Source of the DNA: Sipunculus nudus
Taxonomy: Eukaryota; Annelida; Sipuncula; Golfingiida; Sipunculidae
Direction of reading: 5' to 3'
Assembly (NCBI GenBank): GCA_026874595.1
Contig: CM049309.1
Coordinates: 35,001 to 99,000, forward strand
DNA: 64,000 bases
Shown here: piece after piece, positions 22,388 through 35,559 of the stretch
How positions within the stretch are numbered: position 1 is the first letter of the stretch
Layout of the letters: each line of letters begins with the position of its first letter
Program-made: the position numbers and the translations under genes
Notes under the pieces: generated by a model
What the model saw: the letters and a program-made list of their open reading frames with translations, nothing else
What the model was told of the DNA's origin: nothing
Databases searched by the model: none

Positions 22388-22586
22388 ACCTTAGTCAGAT
22401 TCAAATAGCCTAAGTTGATCAAATTAGGATTCAACATAAGCTTAAGTTTATCAACCTACCCTAAGTTGTTCAACTTAAGATCCAACATAAGCTTAAGTTG
22501 ACATTCAACATAATAAGTTGACAAACTGAAGATTTCAATATAGGCTTAAGTTTATCAACTTAACTAACCCTAACCCTAACCTAAAG
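22388..22586. repeat. Telomere-tailed cassette in the satellite, copy 1
   Basis: It starts CTTAGTCAGATTCAAATAGC, continues with AAGCTTAAGTT repeats and ends CTAACCCTAACCCTAACC before the satellite resumes. Copies with the same internal layout lie at 24310, 28535 and 29785. Confidence 0.85.
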
Positions 22587-24307
22587 TACTTTAAATTTTC
22601 AGCATTTCTACTTATATATTTAATGGTTCACAATTCAGACTAAATTAACTAATCAACATTTCCGACATTTTCAAAATAGCCGGATGACTTATCGGCATAA
22701 GCGACAATGTTCAATTACTTAGAAAATCCCTAATTGCCTGGAGTAGGACCAAAAGTACTATAATTTTTCAGCATTTCCACCTATATATTTAACGGTCCAC
22801 AATTCAGAATAAAATAACTTATTGACACTACCGACATTTTCAAAAAAGCCGGATGACTTATCGGCATAAGTGACAATGTTCAAATACTGAGAAAATCCCT
22901 CATTGTCTGGAGCAGGACCAAAAGTACTATAATTTTTCAGCATTTCCACTTATATATTTAACGGTTCACAATTCAGACTAAATTAACTTATCGACACTAC
23001 CGACATTTTCAAAATAGCCGAAAAACTTATCGGCAACACCGACAATGTTCAAATACTGAGAAAATCCCTTATTCCCTGCACTAGGACCAAAAGTACTAAA
23101 ATTTTTCAATATCTACACATATATTTAACGGTTCATATTTCAGACTAAAATTACTTATCGACACTACCGACATTTTCAAAATAGCCCGATGACTTATCGG
23201 CAAAAGCGACAATGTTCCAATACTGATAAAATCCCTTATTGCCTGGAGCAGGACCAAAAGTACTATCATTTTTCAGCATTTCCACTTATATGTTTAACGG
23301 TTTACTATTAAGGCTAAATTAACTTATCGACACTACCGACATTTTCAAAAAAGCCGAAAAACTTATCTTCAACACCGACAATGTTCAAATACTGAGAAAA
23401 TCCCTTATTGCTTGGAGTAGGACTAACAGTACTAAAATTTTTCATCATTTCCACATATATTTAACGGTTCACATTTCAGACTAAAATACTTATTGACACT
23501 ACCGACATTTTCAAAAATGCCGGATGACTTATCGCCATAAGCGAAAATGTTCAAATACTGAGAAAATCCCTTATTGCCTGGAGTAGGACTAAAAGTACTA
23601 AAATTTTTCATCATTTCCACATATGTTTAACGGTTCACCATTAAGACTAAATTAAGTTATCGACACTACCGACATTTTCAAAAAATCCGAATAACTTATC
23701 GGCAACACCGACAATGTTCAAATACTGAGAAAATCCCTTATTCCCTGCACTAGGACCAAAAGTACTAAAATTTTTCAATATCTACACATATATTTAACGG
23801 TTCATATTTCAGACTAAAATTACTTATCGACACTACCGACATTTTCAAAATAGCCTGATGACTTATCGGCAAAAGCGACAATGTTCCAATACTGATAAAA
23901 TCCCTTATTGCCTGGAGCAGGACCAAAAGTACTATCATTTTTCAGCATTTTCAATTATATGTTTAGCGGTTTACTATTAAGGCTAAATTAACTTATCGAC
24001 ACTACCAACTTTTTCAAAAAATCCGAATAACTTATCGGCAACACCGACAATGTTCAAATACTGAGAAAATCCCTTATTGCCTGCACTAGGACCAAAAGTA
24101 CTAAAATTTTTCAGCATCTCCACATATATTTAACGGTTCATATTTCAGACTAAAATTACTTATCGACACTACTGACATTTTCAAAATAGCCCGATGACTT
24201 ATCCGCATAAGCGAAAATGTTCAAATACTGAGAAAATCCCTTATTGCCTGGAGTAGGACCAAAAGTACTATCATTTTTCAGCATTTCCACCGATATATTG
24301 AACGGTT

Positions 24308-24505
24308 CACCTTAGTCAGATTCAAATAGCCTAAGTTGATCAAATTAGGATTCAACATAAGCTTAAGTTTATCAACCCACCCTAAGTTGTTCAACTTAAG
24401 ATCCAACATAAGCTTAAGTTGACATTCAACATAATAAGTTGACAAACTGAAGATTTCAATATAAGCTTAAGTTTATCAACTTAACTAACCCTAACCCTAA
24501 CCTAA
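24308..24505. repeat. Telomere-tailed cassette, copy 2
   Basis: Same layout and nearly the same sequence as 22388-22586, including the terminal CTAACCCTAACCCTAACC. Confidence 0.85.
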
Positions 24506-27343
24506 AGTACTTTAAATTTTCAGCATTTCTACTTATATCATTAATTGTTCACAATTCAGACTAAATTAACTAATCAACATTTCCGACATTTTCAAAATAG
24601 CCGGATGACTTATCGGCATAAGCGACAATGTTCAATTACTTAGAAAATCCCTAATTGCCTGGAGTAGGACCAAAAGTACTATAATTTTTCAGCATTTCCA
24701 CTTATATTTTTAACGGTCCACAATTCAGACTAAAATAACTTACTGACACTACCGACATTTTTAAAAAAGCCGGATGACTTACTGGCATAAGCGACAATGT
24801 TCAAATACTGAGAAATTCCCTCATTGTCTGGAGTAGGATCAAAAGTACTATAAGTTTTCAGCATTTCCACTTATATGTTTAAGGGTTCACCATTAAGACT
24901 AAATTAAGTTATCGACACTACCGACATTTTCAAAAAATCCGAATAACTTATCGGCAACACCGACAATGTTCAAATACTGAGAAAATCCCTTATTCCCTGC
25001 ACTAGGACCAAAAGTACTAAAATTTTTCAGCATCTCCACATATATTTAACGGTTCATATTTCAGACTAAAATTACTTATCGACACTACCGACATTTTCAA
25101 AATAGCCGGATGACTTATCGGCAAAAGCGACAATGTTCTAATACTGATAAAATCCCATATTGCCTTGAGCAGGACCAAAAATACTATCATTTTTCAGCAT
25201 TTCCACTTATATGTTTAACGGTTTACTATTAAGGCTAAATTAACTTATCGACACAACCGACATTTTCAAAAAAGCCGAAAAACTTATCGGCAAAAGCGAC
25301 AATGTTCAAATACTGATAAAATTCCTTATTGCCTGGAGCAGGACCAAAAGTACTATGTTTTTCAGCATTTCCACTTATTTGTTTAACGGTTTACTATTCA
25401 GGCTAAATTAACTTATCAACACTACCGACATTTTCAAAAAAGCCGAAAAACTTATCGTCAACACCAACAATGTTCAAATACTGAGAAAATCCCTTATTGC
25501 CTGCACTAGGACCAAAAGTACTAAAATTTTTCATCATTTCCACATATATTTAACTGTTCACATTTCAGACTAAAATTACTTTTCGACACTACCGACATTT
25601 TCAAAAATGCCGGATGACTTATTGGCATAAGCGAAAATGTTAAAATACTGAGAAAATCCCTTATTGCCTGGAGTAGGACCAAAAGTACTTTAATTTTTAG
25701 CATTTCAATATGTGTATTTAATGGATCACATTTCAGACTAAAATAACTTATCGACACTACCGACATTTTCCAAATAGCCCGATGACTTATCGGCAAAAGC
25801 GACAATGTTCAAATACTGAGAAAATCCCTTATTGCCTGGAGTAGGACCAAAAGTACTATAATTTTTCAGCATTTCCATTTATATATTTAACGGTTCACAA
25901 TTCAGACTAAATTAACTTATCGACACTACCGACATTTTCAAAATAGCCGAATAACTTATCAGCAACACCGACAATGTTCAAATACTGAGAAAATCCCTTA
26001 TTGCCTGCACTAGGACTAAAAGTACTATATTTTTCAGCATCTCCACTTATATGTTTAACGGTTCACATTTCAGACTAAATTAACTTATGGACACTACCGA
26101 CATTTTCAAAAAAGCCGGATGACTTATCGGCATAAGCGACAATGTTCAAATACTGAGAAAATCCCTCATTGTCTGGAGCAGGACCAAAAGTACTATCATT
26201 TTTCAGCATTTCCACTTATATGTTTAACGGTTTACTTTTAAGGCTAAATTAACTTATCGTTACTACCGATATTTTCAAAAAAGCCGAAAAACTTATCGGC
26301 AACACGGACAATGTTCAAATACTGAGAAAATCCCTTATTGCCTGGAGTAGGACCAAAAGTACTAAAATTTTTCATCATTTCCACATATATTTAACGGTTC
26401 ACATTTCAGACCAAAATTACTTATCGACACTACCGATATTTTCAAAAAAGCCGGATGACTTATCGGCAAAAGCGAAAATGTTCAAATACTGAGAAAATCC
26501 CTTATTGCCTGGAGTAGGACCAAAAGTACTATAATTTTTCAGCATTTCCACTTATATATTTAACGGTTCACATTTCAGACTAAAATAACTTATCGACACT
26601 ACCGACATTTTCAAAATAGCCGGATGACTTATCAGCAAAAGCGACAATGTTCAAATACTGATAAAATCCCTTATTGCCTGGAGCAGGACCAAAAGTACTG
26701 TAATTTTTCAGCATTTCCACTTATATATTTAACGGTTCACAATTCACACTAAAATTAACTTATCGGCACTACCGACATTTTCAAAATAGCCGAATAACTT
26801 ATCAGCATAAGCGACAATGTTCAAATACTGAGAAAATCCCTTTTTGCCTGGATTAGGACCAAAAGTACTATAATTTTTCAGCATTTCCACATATATTTAA
26901 CGGTTCATATTTCAGACTAAAATTACTTATCGACACTACCGACATTTTCAAAAAAGCCGGATGACTTATTATCAGCATAAGCGACAATGTTCAAATAGTG
27001 AGGAGATCCCTCATTGTCTGGAGTAGGACCAAAAGTACTATCATTTTTCAGCATTTCCACGTATATATTTAACGGTTCACATTTCAGACTAAAATTACTT
27101 ATCGACACTACCGACATTTTCAAAATAGCCGGATGACTTATCGGCAAAAGCGACAATATTCAAATACTGAGAAAATCCCTTATTGCCTGCACTAGGACTA
27201 AAAGTACTATATTTTTCAGCATTTCCACTTATATATTTAACGGTTCACAATTCACACTAAATTAAATTATGGACACTACCGACATTTTTAAAAAAGCCTG
27301 ATGACTTATCGGCATAGCGACAATGTTCAAATACTGAGAAACA

Positions 27344-28433
27344 TCTTCCGGACATGAGAATCTGATACTGAATGCAACTCTTTTAAGCATTTGTACAATA
27401 AGTACATTAACTTGTACCATAAAGTAAGTTTAGGAAGATAACACTGTATGTTAGGATTATAACATTCTATGTTTAGGACCATAACTTAATTTAGCACTAT
27501 AACAGTAATTAGCACTATAACGTAAATACAAGAGGATAATCATGTAAGTTTAGGACCATAACCTTTGTCCCACGCTCAGGCATGAGTTTTGACGTGTGAC
27601 AACAGGCGGGAAATCAGCACGTTGTCTTGGCGCGAAATGAAACATCATAAAGATCACATTACTATATTTCCAAGGATTCTAAACTTCTTGTCGGCAAAAG
27701 CGATTAGCAGAACACCTGCGTGATTATTAAGCAGCCCTGCCTTAGCTATGACATGGTTCATTAACAAACGAGATTACAAAATATTTATCCTCTAAAGCTT
27801 AATATAAGTGCGCTGTCAAGCAGCCTTCTCCGCCAGGGAGAGCCAGTGAGAGTGCAGCAAAGTGTTCTTACCGCGTTAACTTTTAACTTCGTCTTGTTCT
27901 TATATAACTTCTCTAAGCTGAAACACCTGCTGTCCTGTCCAGATTCCGCGCACCTGTGCCAGTTCTGAACACAGGTCTACAGGCTGTAATATCACACCGC
28001 GCAAGGTAATGCGGTCCAGTTTACATGTATCTTGAGTTAAAACTCTCAAACTCACTCTCTGTATCAATGCGCGACCAGCCCGCTACTTTTCCTGTCAATC
28101 ATGTGTCGGCAAATAGTCCCCGTTTACATAACATATAAAGCTATTAATCTTAATGTACTGAGTATTCTGAAATGCGACACACAATCAATATGAATTATAA
28201 TGTTAACAGCTTTATTTATCTCGGGTGTATGATGAACCAGAACTTATAAAACATGCCCAATGAGATAACGAAAAGCAGGCAGCGGTGCACTGTAGCAGCC
28301 ATGCAGGATAGTCCATTGCAAGACAGGGGTGGCGGCTCCAGTTAGCCTGCGCGATAATCGACAATAGAACACATAACTATTACATATAATACTGAAATTA
28401 ATATATTAATAAGAATTATGACCTAGGGCATAA
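27344..28433. other. Non-satellite island inside the satellite
   Basis: It begins with TTTAGGACCATAAC units (27420-27560) and continues as higher-GC, single-copy-looking sequence with no frame over 60 codons and no recognised RNA gene. The satellite resumes at about 28430. It could be an insertion or the remnant of a locus split by satellite expansion. Confidence 0.6.
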
Positions 28434-28534
28434 GCGAAAATGTTCAAATACTGAGAAAATCCCTTATTGCCTGGAGTAGGACCAAAAGTACTAGTATTTT
28501 TCAGCATTTCCACCGATATATTGAACGGTTCATG

Positions 28535-28732
28535 CACCTTAGTCAGATTCAAATAGCCTAAGTTGATCAAATTAGGATTCAACATAAGCTTAAGTTTATC
28601 AACCTACCCTAAGTTGTTCAACTTAAGGTCCAACATAAGCTTAAGTTGACATTCAACATAATAAGTTGACAAACTGAAGATTTCAATATAAGCTTAAGTT
28701 TATCAACTTAACTAACCCTAACCCTAACCTAA
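28535..28732. repeat. Telomere-tailed cassette, copy 3
   Basis: As 22388-22586, with a small ATGCAC insertion near its start. Confidence 0.85.
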
Positions 28733-29783
28733 AGTACTTTAAATTTTCAGCATTTCTACTTATATATTTAACGGTCCACAATTCAGACTAAACTAACTTA
28801 TTGACACTACCGACATTTTTAAAAAAGCCGGATGACTTATTGACATAAGCGACAATGTTCAAATACTGAGAAATTCCCTCATTGTCTGGAGTAGGATCAA
28901 AAGTACTATAAGTTTTCAGCATTTCCACTTATATGTTTAACGGTTCACCATTAAGACTAAGTTAAATTATCTACACTACCGACATTTTCAAAAAATCCAA
29001 ATAACTTATCGGCAACACCGACAATGTTCAAATACTGAGAAAATCCCTTATTGCCTGCACTAGGACTAAAAGTACTATATTTTTCAGCATTTCCACTTAT
29101 ATATTTAACGGTTCACATTTCAGACTAAAATAACTTATCGACACTACCGACATTTTCAAAAAATCCAAATAACTTATCGGCAACACCGACAATGTTCAAA
29201 TACTGAGAAAATCCCTTATTGCCTGCACTAGGACTAAAAGTACTATATTTTTCAGCATTTCCACTTATATATTTAACGGTTCACATTTCAGACTAAAATA
29301 ACTTATCGACACTACTGACATTTTCAAAATAGCCCGATGACTTATCGGCAAAAGCGACAATGTTCAAATACTGATAAAATCCCTTATTGCCTGGAGCAGG
29401 ACCAAAAGTACTATGTTTTCAACATTTCCACTTATATGTTTAATGTTTTACTATTAAGACTAAATTAAGTTATCGACACTACCGACATTTTCAAAAAATC
29501 CGAATAACTTATCGGCAACACCGACAATGTTCAAATACTGAGAAAATCCCTTATTGCCTGCACTAGACCAAAAGTACTAAAATTTTTCAGCATCTCGATA
29601 TATATTAAACGGTTCATATTTCAGACTAAAATTACTTATCGACACTACCGACATTTTCAAAATAGCCGGATGACTTATCGGCATGAGCGAAAATGTTCAA
29701 ATACTGAGAAAATCCCTTATTGCCTGGAGTAGGACTAAAAGTACTATCATTTTTCAGCATTTCCACCGATATATTGAACGGTT

Positions 29784-29981
29784 CACCTTAGTCAGATTCA
29801 AATAGCCTAAGTTGATCAAATTAGGATTCAACATAAGCTTAAGTTTATCAACCTACCCTAAGTTGTTCAACTTAAGATCCAACATAAGCTTAAGTTGACA
29901 TTCAACATAATAAGTTGACAAACTGAAGATTTCAATATAGGCTTAAGTTTATCAACTTAACTAACCCTAACCCTAACCTAA
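29784..29981. repeat. Telomere-tailed cassette, copy 4
   Basis: As 22388-22586, ending CTAACCCTAACCCTAACC. Confidence 0.85.
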
Positions 29982-31009
29982 AGTACTTTAAATTTTCAGC
30001 ATTTCTACTTATATATTTAATGGTTCACAATTCAGACTAAATTAACTAATCGACATTTCCGACATTTTTAAAATAGCCGGATGACTTATTGGCATAAGGG
30101 ACAATGTTCAAATACTGAGAAAATCCCTAATTGCCTGGAGTAGGACCAAAAGTACTATAATTTTTCAGCATTTCCCCTTATATATTTAACGGTCCACAAT
30201 TCAGACTAAACTAACTTATTGACACTACCGACATTTTTAAAAAAGCCGGATGACTTATTGGCATAAGCGACAATCTTCAAATACTGAGAAAATCCCTTTT
30301 TCCCTGGAGTAGGACCAAAAGTACTATAATTTCTCAGCATTTCCACTTATATATTTAATGGTTCACAATTCAGACTAAATTAACTTATCGACACTTCCGA
30401 CATTTTCAAAATAGCAGAATAACTTATCGGCAAAAGCGACAATGTTCAAATACTGAGAAAATCCCTTATTGCCTGGACTAGGACGAAAAGTACTATGATA
30501 TATCTCAGCATTTCCATATGTATATTTAATGGATCACATATCAGACTAAAATAACTTATCGACACTACCAACATTTTCAAAACAGCCGAATAACTTATCG
30601 GCAACAACGACAATGTTCAAATACTCATAAAATCCCTTATTGCCTGGAGTAGGACAAGAATGTACTTTAGTTTTTCAGCATGTCCACATATATACATAAC
30701 GGTTCACATTTCAGACTAAAATGACTTATCAACACTGCCAACATTTTCAAAATAGCCGAATAACTACCAATATTTTCAAAATAGCCAGATGACTTATCGG
30801 CAAAAGCGACAATGTTCAAATACTGAGAAACTACGTTATTGCCTGGACTAGGACCAAAAGTTCTATAATTTTTCAGCATTTCCACTTATAACATCAGCTA
30901 TGTTGAACAACATAAGTTTAAGTTGATAAACTTAAGACTTCAATATAAGCTATGTTGATAAACTTAAGCTTAAGCTGATCCTGTTAAAATAACTTATCGA
31001 CACTACCAA

Positions 31010-31095
31010 CATTTCTTCTTTCTTCTCACTTTCTTCTCACTTTCTTCTCAGTTTTATCACTTTTCTCACTTTGTTCTCACTTTTCTTCTTTTTTA
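31010..31095. repeat. TTCTCACTTTC pyrimidine-rich tandem repeat
   Basis: About six units of 11-13 bp at the junction between the satellite and the 18-bp minisatellite. Confidence 0.8.
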
Positions 31096-32720
31096 AGGTT
31101 AGGGTTGTTCATAGTAACGAGGTTTGACATAATAACGAGGCTGTTCACAATAACAAGGTTCGACATAGCAACAAAGTTGTTTAAAATAACAAGTTTGTTC
31201 AAAATGACAAGGTTGTTCATAATAACGGGGTTGTTCATAGTAACGAGGTTGTTCATAATAACAAGGTTGGACCTAATAACGAGGTTGTTCAAAGGAACGA
31301 AGAGAGACATAATAACGAGGTTGGACAAAATAAAAATGTGGGACATAAAAACGAGGTTGTTCATAATAGCAAGGTTGGACATATAAACGAGGTTGTTCAT
31401 AGTAACGAGGTGGGACATAATTACCAGGTTGTTCACAATAACAAGGTTAGACACAGCAACAAGGTTGTTTATAATATCAAGTTTGTTCATAATGACAAGG
31501 TTGTTCATGATAACGAGGTTGTTCATAATAACTACGCTGTTCACAATAACAAGGTTGGACATATAAACGAGGTTGTTGATATTAACGAAGTGGGACATAA
31601 TAACGAGGATGTTAATAAAAACGAGGTTGTTCATAATAACGAGGTGGGACATAATAAACAGGTTAGGGTTATTCAAACGAGGTTGAACAAAATAATAACG
31701 GGGTTGTTCATAATAACGAGGTTCTTCACAATATAGAGGTTGTTCCTACTAACGAGGTTGTCCATAATAACGAGGTTCTTCATAATATAGAGGTTGTTCC
31801 TACTAACGAGGTGGTTCATAATAACGACGTTGTTCATAATAGCAAGGTTGGCCATAATAATGAGGTTGTTCATAATAACGAAGTTGCCCATAGTAACGAG
31901 GTTGTTTATGAAAACAAGGTTGTTCATAATAACGAGGTTGTCCATAGTAACGAGGTTGTTCATAATATAGAGGTTGCTCCTAATAACGACGTTGTTCATA
32001 ATAACAAGGTTGTCCATAGTAACGAGGTTGTTCATAATATACAGGTTGTTCCTACTAACGAGGTGGTTCATAATTACGACGCTGTTCATAATACCAATGT
32101 TGGCCATAATCACGAGGTTGTTCATAGTAAGGAGGTGGGACATAATATACAAGTTGTTCATAAAACAAGGTTGCTCATAATAACGAGGTTGCCCATAGTA
32201 ACGAGGTTGTTTATGAAAACAAGGTTGTTCATAATAACGAGGTTGTCCATAGTAACGAGGTTGTTCATAATATAGAGGTTGTTCCTAATAACGAGGTTGC
32301 CCATAGTAACGAGGTTGTTTATGAAAACAAGATTGTTCATAATAACGAGGTCGTCCATAGTAACGAGGTTGTTCATAAAATAGAGGTTGTACCTACTAAC
32401 GAGGTGGTTCATAATAACGACGCTGTTCATAATATCAAGGTTGGCCATAATAACGAGGTTGTTCATAGTAAGGAGGTGGGACATAATATCCAAGTTGTTC
32501 ATAAAAAACAAGGTTGTTCATAATAACGAGGTTGTCCATAATAACGGCGTTGTTCATAATAACGACATTGTTCATTATGACGAAGTTGGACATTTTATCC
32601 AGGTTGCTCATAATCACAAGGTTGGTCATACTAACGAAGTTGTTCATAATAACGAGGTTGCCCATAGTAACGAGGTTGGCCTTAATAACGGGGTTCTTCA
32701 TAATAACGAACTTTTTAAAT
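31096..32720. repeat. 18-bp minisatellite
   Basis: About 90 units of AACGAGGTTGTTCATAAT with base changes. Because 18 is a multiple of three, several frames are open on both strands over 100-200 codons (peptides such as IMNNLV or HNNEVV repeats). No start context, splice sites or non-repetitive flank suggest a protein. Larger sub-blocks recur, for example 31900-32060 and 32200-32360. Confidence 0.95.
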
Positions 32721-33060
32721 AGCCGAATGTTCAAATACTGAGAAAAGTTAAGTGATTTCATTGATTGGCCCATTTTATTCCATACATAATAACTTTAAGT
32801 TTAGGACCATAACACTATGTTTAGGACCATACTAGTGGCGTAAATTTGATAAAGAAGAGAATTGTTTCGGGGTTTTCCGCGGGACAAAGAAGGGCCAGGG
32901 TGCGGTTTCGACACTACTGGTGTATGCGAAATGGGTCTTTTGCCGCGGCTCAATCCTCTTTCTGAGCTTCGAGGGGAAATTGTGTGATTCCAGCCGACCT
33001 TAGTTTTTAAGATAATTTAATCATTTAATACACTGCAAATGACCTTCTAGTCTGATTAAG
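32720..33060. other. Spacer with TTTAGGACCATAAC units
   Basis: Two TTTAGGACCATAAC units (32795-32830) precede a GC-richer stretch around 32860-32960 with no coding signal. Confidence 0.4.
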
Positions 33061-33061
33061 A

Positions 33062-33745
33062 CCCCCGATATGACACAGAGGCCCTTGTGTTTGGAATTTA
33101 TAGAAAGATCTCGACTAGACAAACCCGTAGCCAATAGCATTTGGCTCTACTCCTACAGCTTTAGAATCCAGCCTGCAATGAAATTCAAAATTTCCCCCCT
33201 ACTGCTGAAATCTCATTCTCCTGCACATTGCTTTTTTCAAACTATTTCCAAACTATTTGTCACAGCGACCCCATTCTGGTGCCAAAAGTTCAGGTTTACA
33301 CCACATATACACCAGGTACAGCCATTTTACCCTGCTCCCAAGAGAACAGATTTCTCAACCATCAAAGGTTGCAAAACAAAACAGTTTGTCATATGGACAC
33401 CGAAAATGACCTCCCAGCCTGATTCAGACACCCCATATCACACATAGGCCCTTGTAATTGGTATTTTAGGAAGCTCTCGACGAGACAAACCTGCAGCTAA
33501 AAGCATTTGGCTCTACTACTATTACTTTAGAATCCAGCCTGCAAAGAAATTCAAAATTTCACCCCTTCTGCTGAAATGTCATACTCCTGCACACTGCTTT
33601 TTTCAAACCATTTCCAAACTATTCGTCACAGCGACCCCATTCTGGCGCCAAAAGGTTGGGTTTACACCCAATATACAGCAAGTGCATCCGTTTTACCCTG
33701 CTCCCAACAGAACTGATTTCTCAACCATCAAAGTTATCAAACCAT
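33062..33745. repeat. 368-bp tandem duplication
   Basis: AGGCCCTTGTGTTTGGAATT at about 33078 recurs in diverged form at about 33446. Both copies share TTTGGCTCTACT, TTTAGAATCCAGCCTGC and CACAGCGACCCCATTCTGG. A 125-codon plus-strand frame (33070-33447) runs through the first copy and is not preserved in the second. Confidence 0.85.
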
Positions 33746-33767
33746 AACACTATGTTTAGGACCATAC

Positions 33768-34615
33768 TATTGACTAGGGGGCGCCACGTCCTAGAGTAGA
33801 GCATATATAGACACGTACAGAATGGTTAGGGTTAGATCATGTTATTTATTAAGCTCAGAGACCAGGGGAACTCTGAGATCCTGGCAAATTCAGCCGAGGT
33901 GCCACGTTTTGTCCATGTTCAGAAAACTTTGTCATTTTTTAAGTTTCAACCTTTAAACTTAGGATATTTGTAAAAGTCAGTAAAACTTCTTTTTTTGTAA
34001 AAGAAAAAAATCAACCTCAACTTTTTTTTGGGAGAAAATTGAGTTTAAAAATTTAGGACCGAAATTACAAAATTCAACTTAAGGCTAACCGTGACTGATT
34101 TGAAGCGTTAAAAGACACAGTAAAAACACAGAAAACATAATTTATTTGGTTAACTGTCGTCTGTTATCCGTTTTTGTCACCGTCTGGAACGCAAAAATAG
34201 AAATTCAATATTCAAATAAAAAAAATAAACATTTTGAATTTTTAATTTTTAACTTTGAAATTTGCTCATAAATTATGCGAAAGGCATATTTCGTTTGTTT
34301 TCTTTTCCAAATACAATAGGTTGTCGATTACAGAACTAACCCTTGGGAAAAAATAGATTTTTCCAAGTTTATTCGAAAAGTTGTTAGCATAATTTGAAAT
34401 TTTAAGAAATTTTTATTTTTAGTGACTTTAAGTTCTTATCTTGACATGATATGAAAGTATTAACGTTTCTACTTGCTACAGTTCGGTAAAACAAACTCTA
34501 TTGCAGGTATTTTGAGTGTTTTTATACTTTTATTATCGTTTCCCTATTTTTTTACCGACTTTAAAGAATTGATGCTCCTTTTTAAGTATAGCCGCGATAA
34601 CCCTAGTTTGCTATA
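33768..34615. other. AT-rich sequence, no feature seen
   Basis: Homopolymer-rich A/T sequence without a gene. GGGGGCGCCACGTCCTAGAG at about 33778 resembles GGTGGCGCTACCTCCTAGAG at about 36662. Confidence 0.4.
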
Positions 34616-34619
34616 ACCC

Positions 34620-34775
34620 TATAGGGTAACTTATGTTTAGGACCATAACACTAAGTTTAGAACCATAGTCAATAGATTATCATTTCAGACCTCAGATATA
34701 ACGGTTTTGTTCATTATAACCATTTTTTCGTTATAACGAGGTTTTTCATAATAACGAGGTTCTTCATAATAACGA
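34620..34775. repeat. TTTAGGACCATAAC units and GTTATAACGAGG repeats
   Basis: Short relatives of the 18-bp minisatellite (TTCATAATAACGAGG, TCGTTATAACGAGG) follow two TTTAGGACCATAAC units. Confidence 0.7.
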
Positions 34776-34870
34776 GGTAAATTTGTAAAATCTGAAAGCA
34801 AACCTGGATTCAGGAAAATCCATGCAATGCCATTAAAACTAGGGTACTCATTGTAACTAGTGTGGTCATT

Positions 34871-35460
34871 GTATAAGCGAAAATGTTCAAATACTGAGAA
34901 AATCCCTTATTGCCTGGAGTAGGACCAAAAGTACTTTAATTTTTAGCATTTCAATATGTGTATTTAATGGATCACATTTCAGACTAAAATAACTTATCGA
35001 CACTACCGACATTTTCCAAATAGCCCGATGACTTATCGGCAAAAGCGACAATGTTCAAATACTGAGAAAATCCCTTATTGCCTGGAGTAGGACCAAAAGT
35101 ACTATAATTTTTCAGCATTTCCATTTATATATTTAACGGTTCACAATTCAGACTAAATTAACTTATCGACACTACCGACATTTTCAAAATAGCCGAATAA
35201 CTTATCAGCAACACCGACAATGTTCAAATACTGAGAAAATCCCTTATTGCCTGCACTAGGACTAAAAGTACTATATTTTTCAGCATCTCCACTTATATGT
35301 TTAACGGTTCACATTTCAGACTAAATTAACTTATGGACACTACCGACATTTTCAAAAAAGCCGGATGACTTATCGGCATAAGCGACAATGTTCAAATACT
35401 GAGAAAATCCCTCATTGTCTGGAGCAGGACCAAAAGTACTATCATTTTTCAGCATTTCCA
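34871..35460. repeat. Displaced copy of satellite segment 25631-26218
   Basis: About 590 bp follow the monomer order and private variants of 25631-26218, including the variant AGCATTTCAATATGTGTATT, almost base for base. Confidence 0.9.
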
Positions 35461-35485
35461 CATGTAAAGTTGTATATGTGTATGT

Positions 35486-35521
35486 CTGTACGTATGTATG
35501 TATGTATGTATGTATGTATGA
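35486..35521. repeat. (GTAT)n microsatellite
   Basis: About nine GTAT units directly after the displaced satellite segment. Confidence 0.9.
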
Positions 35522-35559
35522 ACGGAACACAATTTTAAGTATAAAGTCTTTATTATTCA

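Larger units (their letters stand above)
18955..27343. repeat. ~168-bp satellite array, main block
   Basis: About 50 units carry CGACACTACCGACATTTTC, GATGACTTATCGGCATAAGC and GTTCAAATACTGAGAAAATC. Landmarks at 19612, 19780, 19950 and 20117 are 167-170 bp apart. Sets of four recur as a higher-order unit: the segments at 20670-20858 and 21342-21530 are nearly identical and exactly 672 bp apart. Minus-strand frames of 60-90 codons inside it are repeat artefacts. Confidence 0.95.
28434..31005. repeat. ~168-bp satellite, second block
   Basis: About 14 units of the 18.9-27.3 kb satellite, with telomere-tailed cassettes at 28535-28732 and 29784-29980. Units near 30.4-31.0 kb are more diverged, as expected at an array edge. 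Confidence 0.93.

Noticed and set aside
31096-32720. CRISPR-like regular repeats
   Set aside because: No unique spacers alternate with the repeats, units are head-to-tail, and the DNA is clearly eukaryotic. The same holds for the 35-bp arrays.
31077-32773. Long open frames on both strands (up to 199 codons) at 31.1-32.8 kb
   Set aside because: The 18-bp repeat period keeps all frames open; the peptides are six-residue repeats with no other coding sign.
33070-33447. 125-codon plus-strand frame as a gene
   Set aside because: The frame is not kept in the second tandem copy 368 bp on, and it resembles no known protein.
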